A program made the translations under genes and the position numbers. DNA of 64,000 bases, taken from positions 1-64,000 of the forward strand of contig CP068473.1 of assembly GCA_016766635.1 (NCBI GenBank), written 5' to 3'. Positions 1 to 8,560 of the stretch are shown here, one piece after another (the stretch's first letter is position 1; each line of letters starts with the position of its first letter). Source of the stretch: Candidatus Xiphinematobacter sp. (GTDB lineage Bacteria; Verrucomicrobiota; Verrucomicrobiia; Chthoniobacterales; Xiphinematobacteraceae). The notes under the pieces are model-generated. The model was not told the origin of the DNA, made no database searches, and saw nothing but the letters and a program-made list of their open reading frames with translations.

Positions 1-193
1 CAGGTTAAGGGTAAGGGTAGTTTGAAGGGTTTCTACGCGGATCACTGGAACACGTCATTGAGAGAAATAAGGAAGCGTAACCCAATGGGAGTTTACACAG
101 AGGATAAGAAAATCTAGGAGATACAAGAGGGGTTTTTCTCTAGAAGAAATTCATTGCTTGTAGGGTGTATACATCTCAGAAGCTTCAAGTGCC
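1..193. other. Left edge, no gene recognised
   Basis: I see no coding frame or RNA gene in this edge stretch. It lies downstream of the minus-strand TonB/TolA-like gene and could hold that gene's terminator, but I find no clear hairpin followed by a T-run. Confidence 0.4.
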
Positions 194-826
194 TTAACTG
201 CTGCACTTAAATTCAATCCGCACAGTGTATACGCCACCTACTCTGAGGCTGGCCGGTAAGGGGGCAATTTGTTTTACACGCTTGCTTGCCTCCAAAACAG
301 AGCGATCCAGGACTGCGTTCCTGCTACCGCCTATGATTTGATAGCTAGAGATCCTCCCGTCCTGAGTAATCTGAACTTCTAGGATACAGGCAAGCTCTTG
401 CTGTGGGCTACAAAATGAGGCTGGTGGCTGATCCCATTGACTGTAAAAACAGTCATGGATGAGCTGGTTGTATCCGACATATTTGCCCTTATAGGAGATG
501 TATGAGTCACTGCTAACTGGCTCAGAGGGGGTGGGCTTGGGCTTAGGGGTGGGCTTGGGCTTAGAGGGGGTGGGCTTGGGCTTAGAGGGGGTGGGCTTGG
601 GCTTAGGGGTGGGCTTGGGCTTAGAGGGGGTGGGCTTGGGCTTAGGGGGGGGGGGCTTGGGCTTAGGGGTGGGCTCTTTCTGAAGCAGGGAGCAGCCATC
701 CAGCCATGTGACCTTTTCAATTTTTCGGGAAAAGTAAGCTTGGTTTGACAGAAAAGAGACCCCAAATAAGAGAACATGCCAGACCCCTACCCAAAAAAGT
801 ATTTTTTTAAACCTTGGATCTTCCAT
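194..826 (-). CDS. TonB/TolA-like energy-transducer protein with Lys-Pro repeat
   Basis: This probably spans the periplasm, linking an inner-membrane motor to the outer membrane. From the start used here there is a short cytoplasmic part and one hydrophobic anchor (ILFWVGVWHVLLFGVSFL). A Lys-Pro-Thr repeat built from KPKPTP and KPKPTPS units (about 529-672) follows. The C-terminal part has the TonB/TolA signature of a residue-poor strand, 'DGRISSYQIIGGS', and a hydrophobic final strand ending in Cys-Ser-Ser. I chose the internal Met at 826 over one at 880 because the anchor then sits close to the N-terminus. The repeat contains an 11-G run (645-655, plus strand). No exbB, exbD or tolQR genes lie beside it, so TonB and TolA cannot be told apart here. 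Confidence 0.7.
   Translation of the reverse strand: MEDPRFKKILFWVGVWHVLLFGVSFLSNQAYFSRKIEKVTWLDGCSLLQKEPTPKPKPPPPKPKPTPSKPKPTPKPKPTPSKPKPTPSKPKPTPKPKPTPSEPVSSDSYISYKGKYVGYNQLIHDCFYSQWDQPPASFCSPQQELACILEVQITQDGRISSYQIIGGSRNAVLDRSVLEASKRVKQIAPLPASLRVGGVYTVRIEFKCSS
529..672 (-). repeat. In-frame 18/21-bp Lys-Pro repeat with G11 tract
   Basis: Near-identical units reading GGGCTTGGGCTTAG on the plus strand recur about seven times. Their lengths are multiples of three, so the frame (KPKPTP or KPKPTPS) survives changes in copy number. One unit carries eleven consecutive G at 645-655, giving a Pro-Pro-Pro-Pro stretch. The repeat also opens long shadow frames on both strands, which I do not regard as genes. 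Confidence 0.9.
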
Positions 827-880
827 GGGGTACAGGAATAAATACAGTGTGGCTAGAGTACGTTGGAGGGGTGTTCCCAT

Positions 881-1646
881 CGTACCCTAGAAAGTTTTTT
901 TGCTTTTTTCGGGAAAAAAGCGGATTGTCAACCGGTATGGGGATAGTCTAACCCCCAAGTTTAGGGTTGCGAGAGGGATGCAAAGCAGATACAGTGCTGG
1001 GCCCGGTAGGGAGGTTGGTTTTTTTCTTCATATGTGACGAGGAGAGCGGACAATGGTTACCTGAGCTTCCTGGCTTGGGCTGATGGCTGGGGGTAGTGAG
1101 AGGGGGGACTGGTTAGGCGGCTACCTGTTCCATTCCTGGGGACTGAGATAATTAAGTTGGCCGCTACGAGTGGCATATTAACGGTGTAACGGTGGAGTTT
1201 TCCAGGATAGAAAGAGTTAGAAAAGCTAGTGCTCCTAGGGGGCCATTTGGGTTGTGTTGTAAGCCGGGAATGTGTTGGCCTGGCAGTAAGGGAGCCTGCC
1301 AGGTGTTCTTCTCCCGCGCTGGGGGCATACCCAATACTACCCAATACTCTGAGGGGGTCTTAGGCTACATATGGAGAATTGTATTGACACAGTGCCTCGT
1401 TTCTCCCTCTTGGGGGCTCTATAATAGAGGGAGAGCTAAAAGGAGGGTTTCCTCCTTGGTGGGGTTGAGGGTTGAAGGGGGCTGTGAGGCAGCTCCCTTG
1501 TTTCAAGGGAAAAAATTCACTGGATTTTTTGCCTACCTCCCACCTATCTTGTGCGGGATCCTTTGTTTTTAAAAAGATATGCAATGTTTTTCTGAGTTCT
1601 GTGTTGCGCAGAATCTGCCAAAAGGCTAGCCATTGCCTTAACGCCG
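881..1646. other. 766-bp spacer upstream of rpmI, no gene recognised
   Basis: Bacterial rpmI is usually preceded by infC, but none of the frames here resembles translation initiation factor IF-3. Visible items are an inverted repeat at 902-921, a perfect 10-bp tandem repeat (ACCCAATACT twice, 1329-1348), a TTGACA at 1384-1389 and a TATAAT at 1420-1425. The last two are 30 bp apart, too far to form one sigma-70 promoter; the TATAAT alone may be the -10 box of the rpmI operon. Confidence 0.5.
902..921. other. Perfect inverted repeat upstream of the TonB/TolA-like gene
   Basis: An 8-bp stem, GCTTTTTT and AAAAAAGC, flanks a CGGG loop about 75 bp upstream of the chosen start of the divergent minus-strand gene. 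It is not followed by a T-run on either strand, so it is not a standard intrinsic terminator. A role as operator or as a random A/T palindrome cannot be decided. Confidence 0.35.
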
Positions 1647-1850
1647 ATGTCCACTGCAAATAGTAAGACTAGGAAAGCTGTTGCCAAGAGGTTTAAGCTT
1701 ACTGCTACCGGAAAGATAATGCGTGCACATGCTCGTCGCCGTCACCTCCTTGAGTGTAAATCTGCAAAACGTAAGCGCAGGCTTGCAAAGGGGATAGTAG
1801 TCCACAATTCTGATGTTTCACGGGTTAAGCGGTCTCTCCCATTTGGTTAG
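1647..1850 (+). CDS. rpmI: 50S ribosomal protein L35
   Basis: This is a small basic protein of the large ribosomal subunit, 67 residues, the usual length for bL35. It has the family's N-terminal 'NSKTRKAVAKRFKLTATGK' pattern, a central HARRRH cluster and the basic SAKRKRRL stretch. It heads the conserved rpmI-rplT-pheS-pheT run. The gap to rplT is 134 bp, so the two are probably co-transcribed. L20-mediated autoregulation is known in other bacteria, but I cannot identify the RNA structure here. Confidence 0.95.
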   Translation: MSTANSKTRKAVAKRFKLTATGKIMRAHARRRHLLECKSAKRKRRLAKGIVVHNSDVSRVKRSLPFG

Positions 1851-1984
1851 TTTCAGTCCCAGGACTTGTGCCCCATCAGAAGGGATGCAACATCGCGTAT
1901 GGAGCCAGGTAAAGCCCAGGGTTATTTTGTTATCAGCAAAAACCAAAAGACCAGCTCCGTTAACAGTCAAAAGACGCATTTAAC

Positions 1985-2368
1985 ATGTCGAGAGCAACTA
2001 ATGCACCGGCCAGCCGGCAGCGACGTAGGAGAGTTATTAGGGCTTCCAAAGGATATCGGGGACGTAGGAGCAAGTTGTTTCGCTATGCGAAAGATGCCCA
2101 GCTAAAGGCGAGGGTGTGGTCTTACCGTGACCGAAAGACGCGTAAGCGTAATTTCCGCTGTCTATGGATCCAGCGTCTCAATGCTGCGGCGCGTGCCGAA
2201 GGAATCACTTATAGTCGATTTGTTGAGGGACTCAAAGATGCTGGTATCCTGTTGGACCGTAAGACGCTTTCGGATTTGGCTATAGCAGACCCCCCGATTT
2301 TCAAGCAAGTCTTTCAAAAGGCGATGGCTGCACTGGAGGCTAAAAGGGTTTGCGCTTGTGCTGGTTAG
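1985..2368 (+). CDS. rplT: 50S ribosomal protein L20
   Basis: This large-subunit assembly protein binds 23S rRNA directly. Its 127 residues begin with the Arg-rich extended arm (RQRRRRVIRASKGYRGRRS), followed by the family's 'RDRKTRKRNFR.LWIQRLNAAAR' core and the 'YSRFVEGLKDAGI' helix. The C-terminus is slightly longer than usual and Cys-containing (CACAG). The stop codon directly abuts the GTG start of pheS, which implies translational coupling. Confidence 0.95.
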   Translation: MSRATNAPASRQRRRRVIRASKGYRGRRSKLFRYAKDAQLKARVWSYRDRKTRKRNFRCLWIQRLNAAARAEGITYSRFVEGLKDAGILLDRKTLSDLAIADPPIFKQVFQKAMAALEAKRVCACAG

Positions 2369-3376
2369 GTGAGATCTCAAATTGAGAGAGTTCAAAAAGA
2401 GGTTCTGGAGGCAATTGCAGCAGCAGGGAGTGTTTCCACCCTGAATGGGATTCGCACTAGGGTATTTGGGGGTTCCGGGTCCTTTGCTTTGCTGAATCGA
2501 TTACTAAAAGAGATACCAAAAGAGAAAAAGCCTTATTTCGGAAGGCTCCTTGGCGATCTACGTCAGACAGTAAACACATCGCTTGAGAAACGGGAAAGTT
2601 TTCTTAGGAAGGAGTGGGATCAGGCAGTAGTTAGGGAGTTAGATCTCACATTACCTGGCACCGCCTCGGAGTATGGTGCAGTTCACCCTCTTACTTGTTT
2701 GCTAAGCCGCGCTGTTGCTGTTTGCCGCCGTATGGGGTTTTCGTATGCTACCGGACCAGATATCGAAACAGAATGGCGTTGTTTCGACGCATTGAACACC
2801 CCGAGTGATCATCCAGCCAGAAACGAGAGGAACACCTTTTATCTTCGAGACGGCCGCCTTCTAAGGACTCATACTTCCACCATCCAAATAAGGACGATGG
2901 AATGTCAACCACCTCCAATACGCGTGTTCGGTTCTGGAGCAGCCTACCGACGTGATGAGGTAGATGCCACCCATTTGATGCAATTCCATCAATTAGAAGG
3001 ACTATACATCTCAAGGAATGTCAGTCTCGCAAATCTTAAGGGAACAATTGTCTTTTTCTTCCGTGAGTTGTTTGGTCAGGAGGCAGAAGTTCGCTTCCGC
3101 CCCCATTTTTTTCCCTTCACTGTACCAAGCTACGAAATTGATGTCCGATCAGCGATGGTTGGAAATAGGTGGTTAGAACTGGCAGGCTGTGGGATGATAG
3201 ACCCGGCTATTTTTGAAGCGGTCAGTAGCAAAAGGGGAGATCGAGTCTACAGTCCAGAGGTGGTTTCTGGGTTCGCTTTTGGGATTGGGTTGGAACGTTT
3301 AACAATGGCCCTGAACGGCATCGCTGATATTCGTATGCTTATAGAGAACGACATCCGATTTCTGTCCCAATTTTAG
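2369..3376 (+). CDS. pheS: Phenylalanyl-tRNA synthetase alpha subunit
   Basis: This is the catalytic alpha chain of the alpha2-beta2 class II enzyme that charges tRNA-Phe. The GTG start is forced by the neighbouring rplT stop. The class II motifs are visible: HTST at residues 168-171, the 'QFHQLEG' motif at 205-211, and motif 3 'GIGLER' at 305-310. An N-terminal coiled-coil tRNA-binding arm covers roughly residues 1-85. One oddity is the phenylalanine-pocket signature, FPFTEPS in the E. coli protein, which reads FPFTVPS here, a Glu-to-Val change (GTA codon). Length, 335 residues, is normal. Confidence 0.95.
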   Translation: MRSQIERVQKEVLEAIAAAGSVSTLNGIRTRVFGGSGSFALLNRLLKEIPKEKKPYFGRLLGDLRQTVNTSLEKRESFLRKEWDQAVVRELDLTLPGTASEYGAVHPLTCLLSRAVAVCRRMGFSYATGPDIETEWRCFDALNTPSDHPARNERNTFYLRDGRLLRTHTSTIQIRTMECQPPPIRVFGSGAAYRRDEVDATHLMQFHQLEGLYISRNVSLANLKGTIVFFFRELFGQEAEVRFRPHFFPFTVPSYEIDVRSAMVGNRWLELAGCGMIDPAIFEAVSSKRGDRVYSPEVVSGFAFGIGLERLTMALNGIADIRMLIENDIRFLSQF

Positions 3377-3395
3377 TTAACCGTTTTTCGTACTA

Positions 3396-5813
3396 GTGAA
3401 GCTTTCTTTCAATTGGCTCTTGGAGCTTGTCCACTTTTGCGGATCGGTTGTCGATCTCGAAGACCTACTGGCTCGTGCTGGTGTCCAGGTAAAGTCGATT
3501 TCAGGATGGGGGGAATCACTCAAAGATATAGTGGCAGCTCAAATTTTAGAGAAGAGGCCACATCCACAGTTGAGCCACCTAACTGTCTACCAGGTTTTAG
3601 ACGGTCTGCAATTAAGGCAAGTTCTCTGTGACACGAAGAAATGCTATTGTGTGGGAGACAAGGTGCCACTGGCTCCTCCAGGGGTGACCTTACCGGGAAA
3701 TGTGCGAGTTTGTGAAGACAAACTGCATGGGATAACATCACAAGGCATGTTTTGCGATGCAGGAGAGCTAGCACTGGTGCCAGGGGTAACTGGCAAGCCT
3801 TTCATCCTCCCGGAGGGGACCATAATAGGTACCAAAATTTCTGAGATTTTTCCGCCAGATTCTATCCTCGATTTAGATATTACTCCTAATCGGGGGGACT
3901 GGTTAAGTCACTTAGGGATTGCTCGTGAAGTGGCAGCATTTACCGGAGCTTCTCTAAAATGGAGTGCCACACTACCTACGACTGTGACCAAAACTAGAAG
4001 TAATTCCCTAGTGGCAGCGGAAGTCAGGAACATTGTGGGGTGTGAGTTTTACTCACTCAGAAGAATTCAAGGAATACGAGTAGCGGCAAGTCCTCTTTGG
4101 TTAAGAGCCAAGCTGGAGTCTGTAGGTGTCTGTTCTGTCAACAACATAGTGGATATAACGAACTACGTGACGCTGCTAATGGGTCAGCCTTTATATGCCT
4201 TTGACGCAGCGCAAGTGTGCGGAGATATTCTTGTGCGTTTGGCACATGAAGGAGAAAGGTTCCTAGACCTAGGCGGACAAGAATATTCCCTTACATCAGG
4301 CGATATGGTGATTGCGGATGAGAAGGGTCCAATAGCCCTGGCCGGAATAGTAGGAGGAGGTGGTTTTGGGATCTCAACAAATACGACGGAGATTTTGTTG
4401 GAAAGTGCGGCATTTCATCCAGGGAAAATACGGCGCACTTCCTGTCGCACTGGACTTTCCAGCAATTACAGCTATCGCTTTGAGCGTGGGGTGGACACCA
4501 CTGCCATTGTACCTGCCTCAGAACTTGCCAAAGAGTGGATATGTAAGATTGCCGGTGGGAGAGTGAAGACTCCAATGGTAGTCGACGGGGCGCCCCTAGC
4601 AGCTACACGGGTGACAATCCATCACGGTCGAGCTGCTCGTTTGTTGGGTATGGACCTAAATCCCACCAAAATTAGCCGCTCTCTGGAAAGGGGATGGTTC
4701 ACCTTACTGGATCTTTCTCAAGAATCTTCTTCCTGGAAAGTGCCTGACTTTCGAAGGGATTTAACTCGAGAGGTGGATCTTATTGGGGAAGTGATGCGTC
4801 TGATTGGCATTGAAGCAATCAATGAGGCAAGGTTTGCTGAACCCTCTCCTTCTACTCAGGAAGATGCGGTCTTAGATTTTTACTCCACCCTACATCAGCG
4901 TCTTGTCGCTCAAGGCTTCTTTGAAGTTCGTACGCACACACTCGTGTCAGATAGCCTTTTTCATAACCTAATCTCTGAGTCGGAAGCTATTCGTTTAAGA
5001 AATCCCCATGGAGAAGATCAGGCCCTTCTCCGTCCAGGGTTGGTCCCCGCACTACTTCCTGCAGTGCAAAAAAATCTCAGCCATGGTCAACAGACAGTGC
5101 GGCTCTATGAAATAGGGAAAGTTTTTCGTCGGGGAGCTAAAGAGGGAGCTTCCAGCTTGGGGATAGCAATGGCGGGAGTTTCCACTTCTCCCTCCTGGCG
5201 AGGTAGAAAATCACGCCTGCTAGATCTTTACGACCTGAAGGGGATTGTACAATCTCTGACAAGAGAACGCCTACGTTTTGTTCTTTCTACTACTGCCATT
5301 TCCACACAGATCCCCGCTACTCCTCTTTCTCTAGAGGAGAATCTCTGCCTCTACGTTCTGGAAGAATCTGGTGAAACTATTGGAGTTGTAGGTCAGCTGT
5401 TGCCCTATTGGTCTAGGAAGTTAGGGATACCAGAAGGGATACTGGTTGCTGAGTTGTGGCTTGAACCCCTCCAAAAGGGATTTGCCACGGTCAGAAAAAT
5501 TTCTGCGATTCCACGATATCCAGCAATAGTGCGCGATCTTGCTATCCTTCTCCCGAAGAAATTTTCATACGAAAGTGTCCTGGAAACGTTGCTTTCAGCA
5601 GGAGAACCTTTCCTGTGCTCTGTCATGCCATTTGACGTTTTTGTGGATCCTACTGGGATCAAACTACCAATCCACTGGAGGTCGATTGGGGTTTCTTTAG
5701 TATTCCGCTCAGAAGAGCGTACACTTACCAAACAAGAGGCAGTGATTTCAGAAAAGCGTTTGAAGCAGAGGCTTGCAAGCCGTTTAGGTGCGAGATTTCG
5801 TTCCTCCCCTTGA
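3396..5813 (+). CDS. pheT: Phenylalanyl-tRNA synthetase beta subunit
   Basis: This is the large non-catalytic and editing chain of PheRS, 805 residues, in the expected position 19 bp after pheS. It starts with GTG and the typical 'MKLSFNWLLELV'. It contains the EMAP/tRNA-binding-like region (about 40-150), the B3/B4 editing region with 'LDLDITPNRGDWLSHLGIAREV', the B5 domain, the catalytic-like core, and a C-terminal anticodon-binding domain beginning near 'ISAIPRYPAIVRDLAI'. Its last 400 bases are overlapped antisense by the open frame of the convergent endonuclease-family gene. Confidence 0.96.
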   Translation: MKLSFNWLLELVHFCGSVVDLEDLLARAGVQVKSISGWGESLKDIVAAQILEKRPHPQLSHLTVYQVLDGLQLRQVLCDTKKCYCVGDKVPLAPPGVTLPGNVRVCEDKLHGITSQGMFCDAGELALVPGVTGKPFILPEGTIIGTKISEIFPPDSILDLDITPNRGDWLSHLGIAREVAAFTGASLKWSATLPTTVTKTRSNSLVAAEVRNIVGCEFYSLRRIQGIRVAASPLWLRAKLESVGVCSVNNIVDITNYVTLLMGQPLYAFDAAQVCGDILVRLAHEGERFLDLGGQEYSLTSGDMVIADEKGPIALAGIVGGGGFGISTNTTEILLESAAFHPGKIRRTSCRTGLSSNYSYRFERGVDTTAIVPASELAKEWICKIAGGRVKTPMVVDGAPLAATRVTIHHGRAARLLGMDLNPTKISRSLERGWFTLLDLSQESSSWKVPDFRRDLTREVDLIGEVMRLIGIEAINEARFAEPSPSTQEDAVLDFYSTLHQRLVAQGFFEVRTHTLVSDSLFHNLISESEAIRLRNPHGEDQALLRPGLVPALLPAVQKNLSHGQQTVRLYEIGKVFRRGAKEGASSLGIAMAGVSTSPSWRGRKSRLLDLYDLKGIVQSLTRERLRFVLSTTAISTQIPATPLSLEENLCLYVLEESGETIGVVGQLLPYWSRKLGIPEGILVAELWLEPLQKGFATVRKISAIPRYPAIVRDLAILLPKKFSYESVLETLLSAGEPFLCSVMPFDVFVDPTGIKLPIHWRSIGVSLVFRSEERTLTKQEAVISEKRLKQRLASRLGARFRSSP

Positions 5814-6751
5814 GGGGATGGAACAAGGGAAATGAGGATATATAAAGGACGGTGGTCACTGGCAAGATTCCAACGCGGATGGTGGCAAATCCCTACCTCG
5901 ACGATCTCTGGAACAATTCCTTGCGCAGCGAGCAGATAATCGAGCCTGGAGTAGATGTCTTCCCTTACAAAATAGTGGGTCCACCGTTCCCCGCGTTTGT
6001 CAGAGGGGGCAAGATCGAGAAGGGTAGTATGTGGTAAGTCCGGAAGCAGAACTACTTTGTTAGGAATTATTTTTTTCAGGAGGATGGTTTTTAGAGCGAG
6101 GGAAGCAGGACAGTCATTAAAATCGCCAATAACCAAAAGATTGGTCTCAGGGGAGCGCTGTAGGATGCCTGCAACGTGCGCGGCGAGCGCCTGTGCCTCT
6201 GCAAATCGCACACGATGCGATTGTCTTACTGGGGCTCTTCGGGATTTTAGATGGACCCCTACCACACGGAGGGTATAAGATCCCAACCGAAAAGTGACGT
6301 CCATAATGCCTCTTTTGATGAAATGATTAGGGAGGGGGGTCGTGACGAATCGAACGGAGTCATCTTGTGCGAGGGGGAAGCGACTAAGTAGAGCAAGGTG
6401 CCGGAGTGGATCCACAGAATTGATCCAAATAGTGTATGGTAAGGAAAGGCCTGCGTCCCTCAGCTGCCTCTGGAGGAAGAGGAGGTCTTGCTGAGTTCCC
6501 ATTTCGGTAAGGAAAAGGATGTCTGGCTGTAATTCTCTGAGAATATCTTTTATTGCAGAGAGTGAAGTTGGAGACTTGGCAGGCAAATTTCCAACTCCTT
6601 GGACGGAATAGTTATTCAGATTGTAAGCTACCAGCTTACAAGTGGCAGGTGACACCCAGTCACAATAGGACCAGGACCATCCGGGGGAAGACCGCCAGGT
6701 ATCTGCGAGTAATAGGAGCAGACAGGCTAGCGTTTTACCGGGTGCTGCAAT
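5405..6751 (-). CDS. Endonuclease/exonuclease/phosphatase-family protein, reading through into pheT antisense
   Basis: The recognisable fold lies at about 5825-6650 and shows the family's metal and catalytic signatures in order: an Asn near 'AYNLNNYS', Glu in 'FLTEMG', the 'GVHLKS' strand, 'VIGDFND' and the terminal 'SDHRPL'. The substrate cannot be named. A hydrophobic stretch (TLACLLLLLA) before the domain suggests a signal peptide, but no ATG, GTG or TTG precedes it outside tatA-overlapping sequence; the first good codon is GTG at 6655. After the domain ends, the frame stays open for about 140 codons antisense to pheT until 5405, so the native stop was probably lost or shifted. Bounds are approximate. 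It follows tatA on the same strand. Confidence 0.65.
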   Translation of the reverse strand: MAAPGKTLACLLLLLADTWRSSPGWSWSYCDWVSPATCKLVAYNLNNYSVQGVGNLPAKSPTSLSAIKDILRELQPDILFLTEMGTQQDLLFLQRQLRDAGLSLPYTIWINSVDPLRHLALLSRFPLAQDDSVRFVTTPLPNHFIKRGIMDVTFRLGSYTLRVVGVHLKSRRAPVRQSHRVRFAEAQALAAHVAGILQRSPETNLLVIGDFNDCPASLALKTILLKKIIPNKVVLLPDLPHTTLLDLAPSDKRGERWTHYFVREDIYSRLDYLLAAQGIVPEIVEVGICHHPRWNLASDHRPLYILISLVPSPQGEERNLAPKRLASLCFKRFSEITASCLVSVRSSERNTKETPIDLQWIGSLIPVGSTKTSNGMTEHRKGSPAESNVSRTLSYENFFGRRIARSRTIAGYRGIAEIFLTVANPFWRGSSHNSATSIPSGIPNFLDQ

Positions 6752-7166
6752 CCTTTGGAGGTGGCATTGAGAGCGACGAGGGCGCTGCCGAAGGGGGAGG
6801 CGGCGACACTGCTCCGGGAGGCTGTCGTTGTGGCAGTGGACCTGGAGTGCCTTGAGCTTGGTCCAGAGATGGCTGAGAATATAGCCGAGAAGAGGACTCT
6901 TCACCTGCCGATCCATCATGAAATTCTTTTTCAAGCTCATCTCTTGCTTTTCGAAACTCACCAAGGCTTCTCCCTAGTGCCCGCGCAAATTCCGGTAGTC
7001 GCTTGGCCCCAAATATGATAAGAGCGACGGCTAGGATAACCAGCAATTCCTGCAGGGAAGGAGCACTCCAGCCTAGGAGTAGGGGTTGTTTATACACGGG
7101 GAGAGAAAACCATCGGCACACGGTCGGTCTTGTGATTGTGAGAGGAGTGAAAATTGGCGTGGCCAT
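6735..7166 (-). CDS. tatA: Sec-independent translocase protein TatA/TatB
   Basis: This is the pore-forming component of twin-arginine protein export. It shows the diagnostic layout: one membrane helix (LQELLVILAVALIIFGA), the 'KRLPEFARALG' hinge and an amphipathic helix (GRSLGEFRKARDELEKEF). A Pro/Ser-rich tail follows. The most upstream Met gives an unusual 36-residue leader; a GTG at 7097 would give a more typical N-terminus. No tatC is nearby. TatA and TatB are not separable from this alone. The last bases overlap the downstream nuclease-family frame. Confidence 0.85.
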   Translation of the reverse strand: MATPIFTPLTITRPTVCRWFSLPVYKQPLLLGWSAPSLQELLVILAVALIIFGAKRLPEFARALGRSLGEFRKARDELEKEFHDGSAGEESSSRLYSQPSLDQAQGTPGPLPQRQPPGAVSPPPPSAAPSSLSMPPPKDCSTR

Positions 7167-7826
7167 TTATTTACGTGGGCTTTGTGTGGGCTAATGGTAT
7201 TTTGGTATTTATTTCCTTGGTCCTAACAAACCTTCTAAAGCCTCCCGCAGCTGCTACGTAACGCTACACTGGTAGCATGTGGCGAAGACTCTTACAAGAG
7301 AACCTTCGTCAGTCTTCCTTATTTTCTAAGGAGCGTGATGCTCCCTCTACGTATCCTCTAAACAGCTACTTCTCTATTATGCCACCCATTGCTTATTCCA
7401 ATCCCCCCCTAGAGACACCTATAGTTTCATGCGGGCGACGTTGTAAGGGGCATTTAAGCAGGTGCAATCCCCCTATAAACCTCTTACTGTCACCACTACG
7501 CAGATCCCAGGGCTTCTCTTGGCAGAATTATTTGGGTTAGTCCCAGAAGGTAGAAGGTCACACTGTGTCATCAGTCCTATAACATGCCAACCGCGTAACA
7601 CATCCAGCTAGGAAGAGTTATGAAAGGGAGAAGGCTCTTTTAAGGTAGGTAGAAAATCTCTTTCCCTTTAGAGAGGCAAGATACAAAGAGTGTATTTCCT
7701 GCTAAAAAAGTGACGCCTGACGGAAGGGGAGGATGCGCCACCTCTTTTAGGATAGGGGTGGCCTGGTTCTCTGCATCTCCGCGTGGCAGCTTGCAAAAAA
7801 GTCCCGTCCAGAAAGGTGGAAACTTA
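7167..7826. other. 660-bp spacer, no gene recognised
   Basis: Only short frames without recognisable domains occur between the divergent tatA and HNH genes. A ribosome-binding-like GAAAGGTGGA at 7811-7820 belongs to the HNH gene that follows. Confidence 0.4.
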
Positions 7827-8442
7827 ATGTTGGAATCCCCGCTTAACAGTTCTGTACTGGTGTTGAACCGCCTATGGCAGGCGGTGAACACTTGCAGTGC
7901 CCGTAGAGCCTTCTCCCTCTTATACCAAGGATACGTTCGAGCTGTCTCGTCAGATAGGCGGAAAAACTTTCTGACCCATGATTTCCAGAGTTGGAGGGAC
8001 TTCTCTAGGGAAAACCCTAAACCGAGAATGGTGCACACTGTTTCACTGAAAATTCTAATTCCGAGTATCGTGGTACTGCTCCTGTTTGATAAGTTCCCCA
8101 GGAGGGAAGTAAAACTCACACGCCGCAGTGTTTTTGAGCGGGACAAAAAACAGATGCCAGTACTGCGGAAAGATATTCCGCCATGCTAACCTTAGTCTAG
8201 ATCACGTCTTACCAAGGGACAGGGGAGGAAGAACTACCTGGGAAAATGTGGTTTGCTGCTGTATCTCCTGCAATACTAGAAAGGGAAATCGGCTACCTCA
8301 CGAGGCGAGGATGCAGCTCACACGTAAGCCAAGATGCCCCAAGTGGATTCCATCCAATAATGTGTCATCCCCAATAGAACATCCCAAAAATTGGCAGCAT
8401 TTTGTGAACCTTACCGATTGGAACGTCGAATTGAGCGGTTGA
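7827..8442 (+). pseudogene. HNH endonuclease with a +1 frameshift at an A6 tract
   Basis: Two frames join into one protein of about 205 residues. The first begins at ATG 7827 after a good ribosome-binding site, with 'VLVLNRLWQAVN' and 'RAFSLLYQGYVRAV', typical of HNH proteins in this group. It runs to 'RRSVFERDK', where the frame breaks. The second continues with the zinc/HNH part: CQYCGK, 'LSLDHVLPRDRGG', 'WENVV' and a CISCN Cys pair. The junction is a run of six A at 8145-8150; five A would restore the frame. It is either a recent pseudogene or a gene rescued by slippage on the A tract. The catalytic motifs are otherwise intact. Isolated HNH genes like this are often of unknown role. Confidence 0.8.
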
Positions 8443-8560
8443 CGGCCTTGGATATACGGAAAGCGAAAACCTTTTTTTCTCGTGCGCTCCATATTTACCT
8501 ATTTACCTATCACCGTCCAGTAAACGCCCTATAGGCCAGGAGGGTTGGAGGCACGCATTC

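Noticed and set aside
379-777. 132-residue minus-strand frame and a 61-residue plus-strand frame (498-683) inside the TonB/TolA-like gene
   Set aside because: They are alternative-frame readings of the Lys-Pro repeat (Pro-Ser or Gly-Leu repeats) and contain no domain.
1384-1425. TTGACA and TATAAT as one promoter for rpmI
   Set aside because: They are 30 bp apart, against the usual 16-18; I report the -10 box only as a possibility.
5804-5820. CCCCTTGAGGGG hairpin at the pheT end as a terminator
   Set aside because: The stem is short and no T-run follows on either strand.
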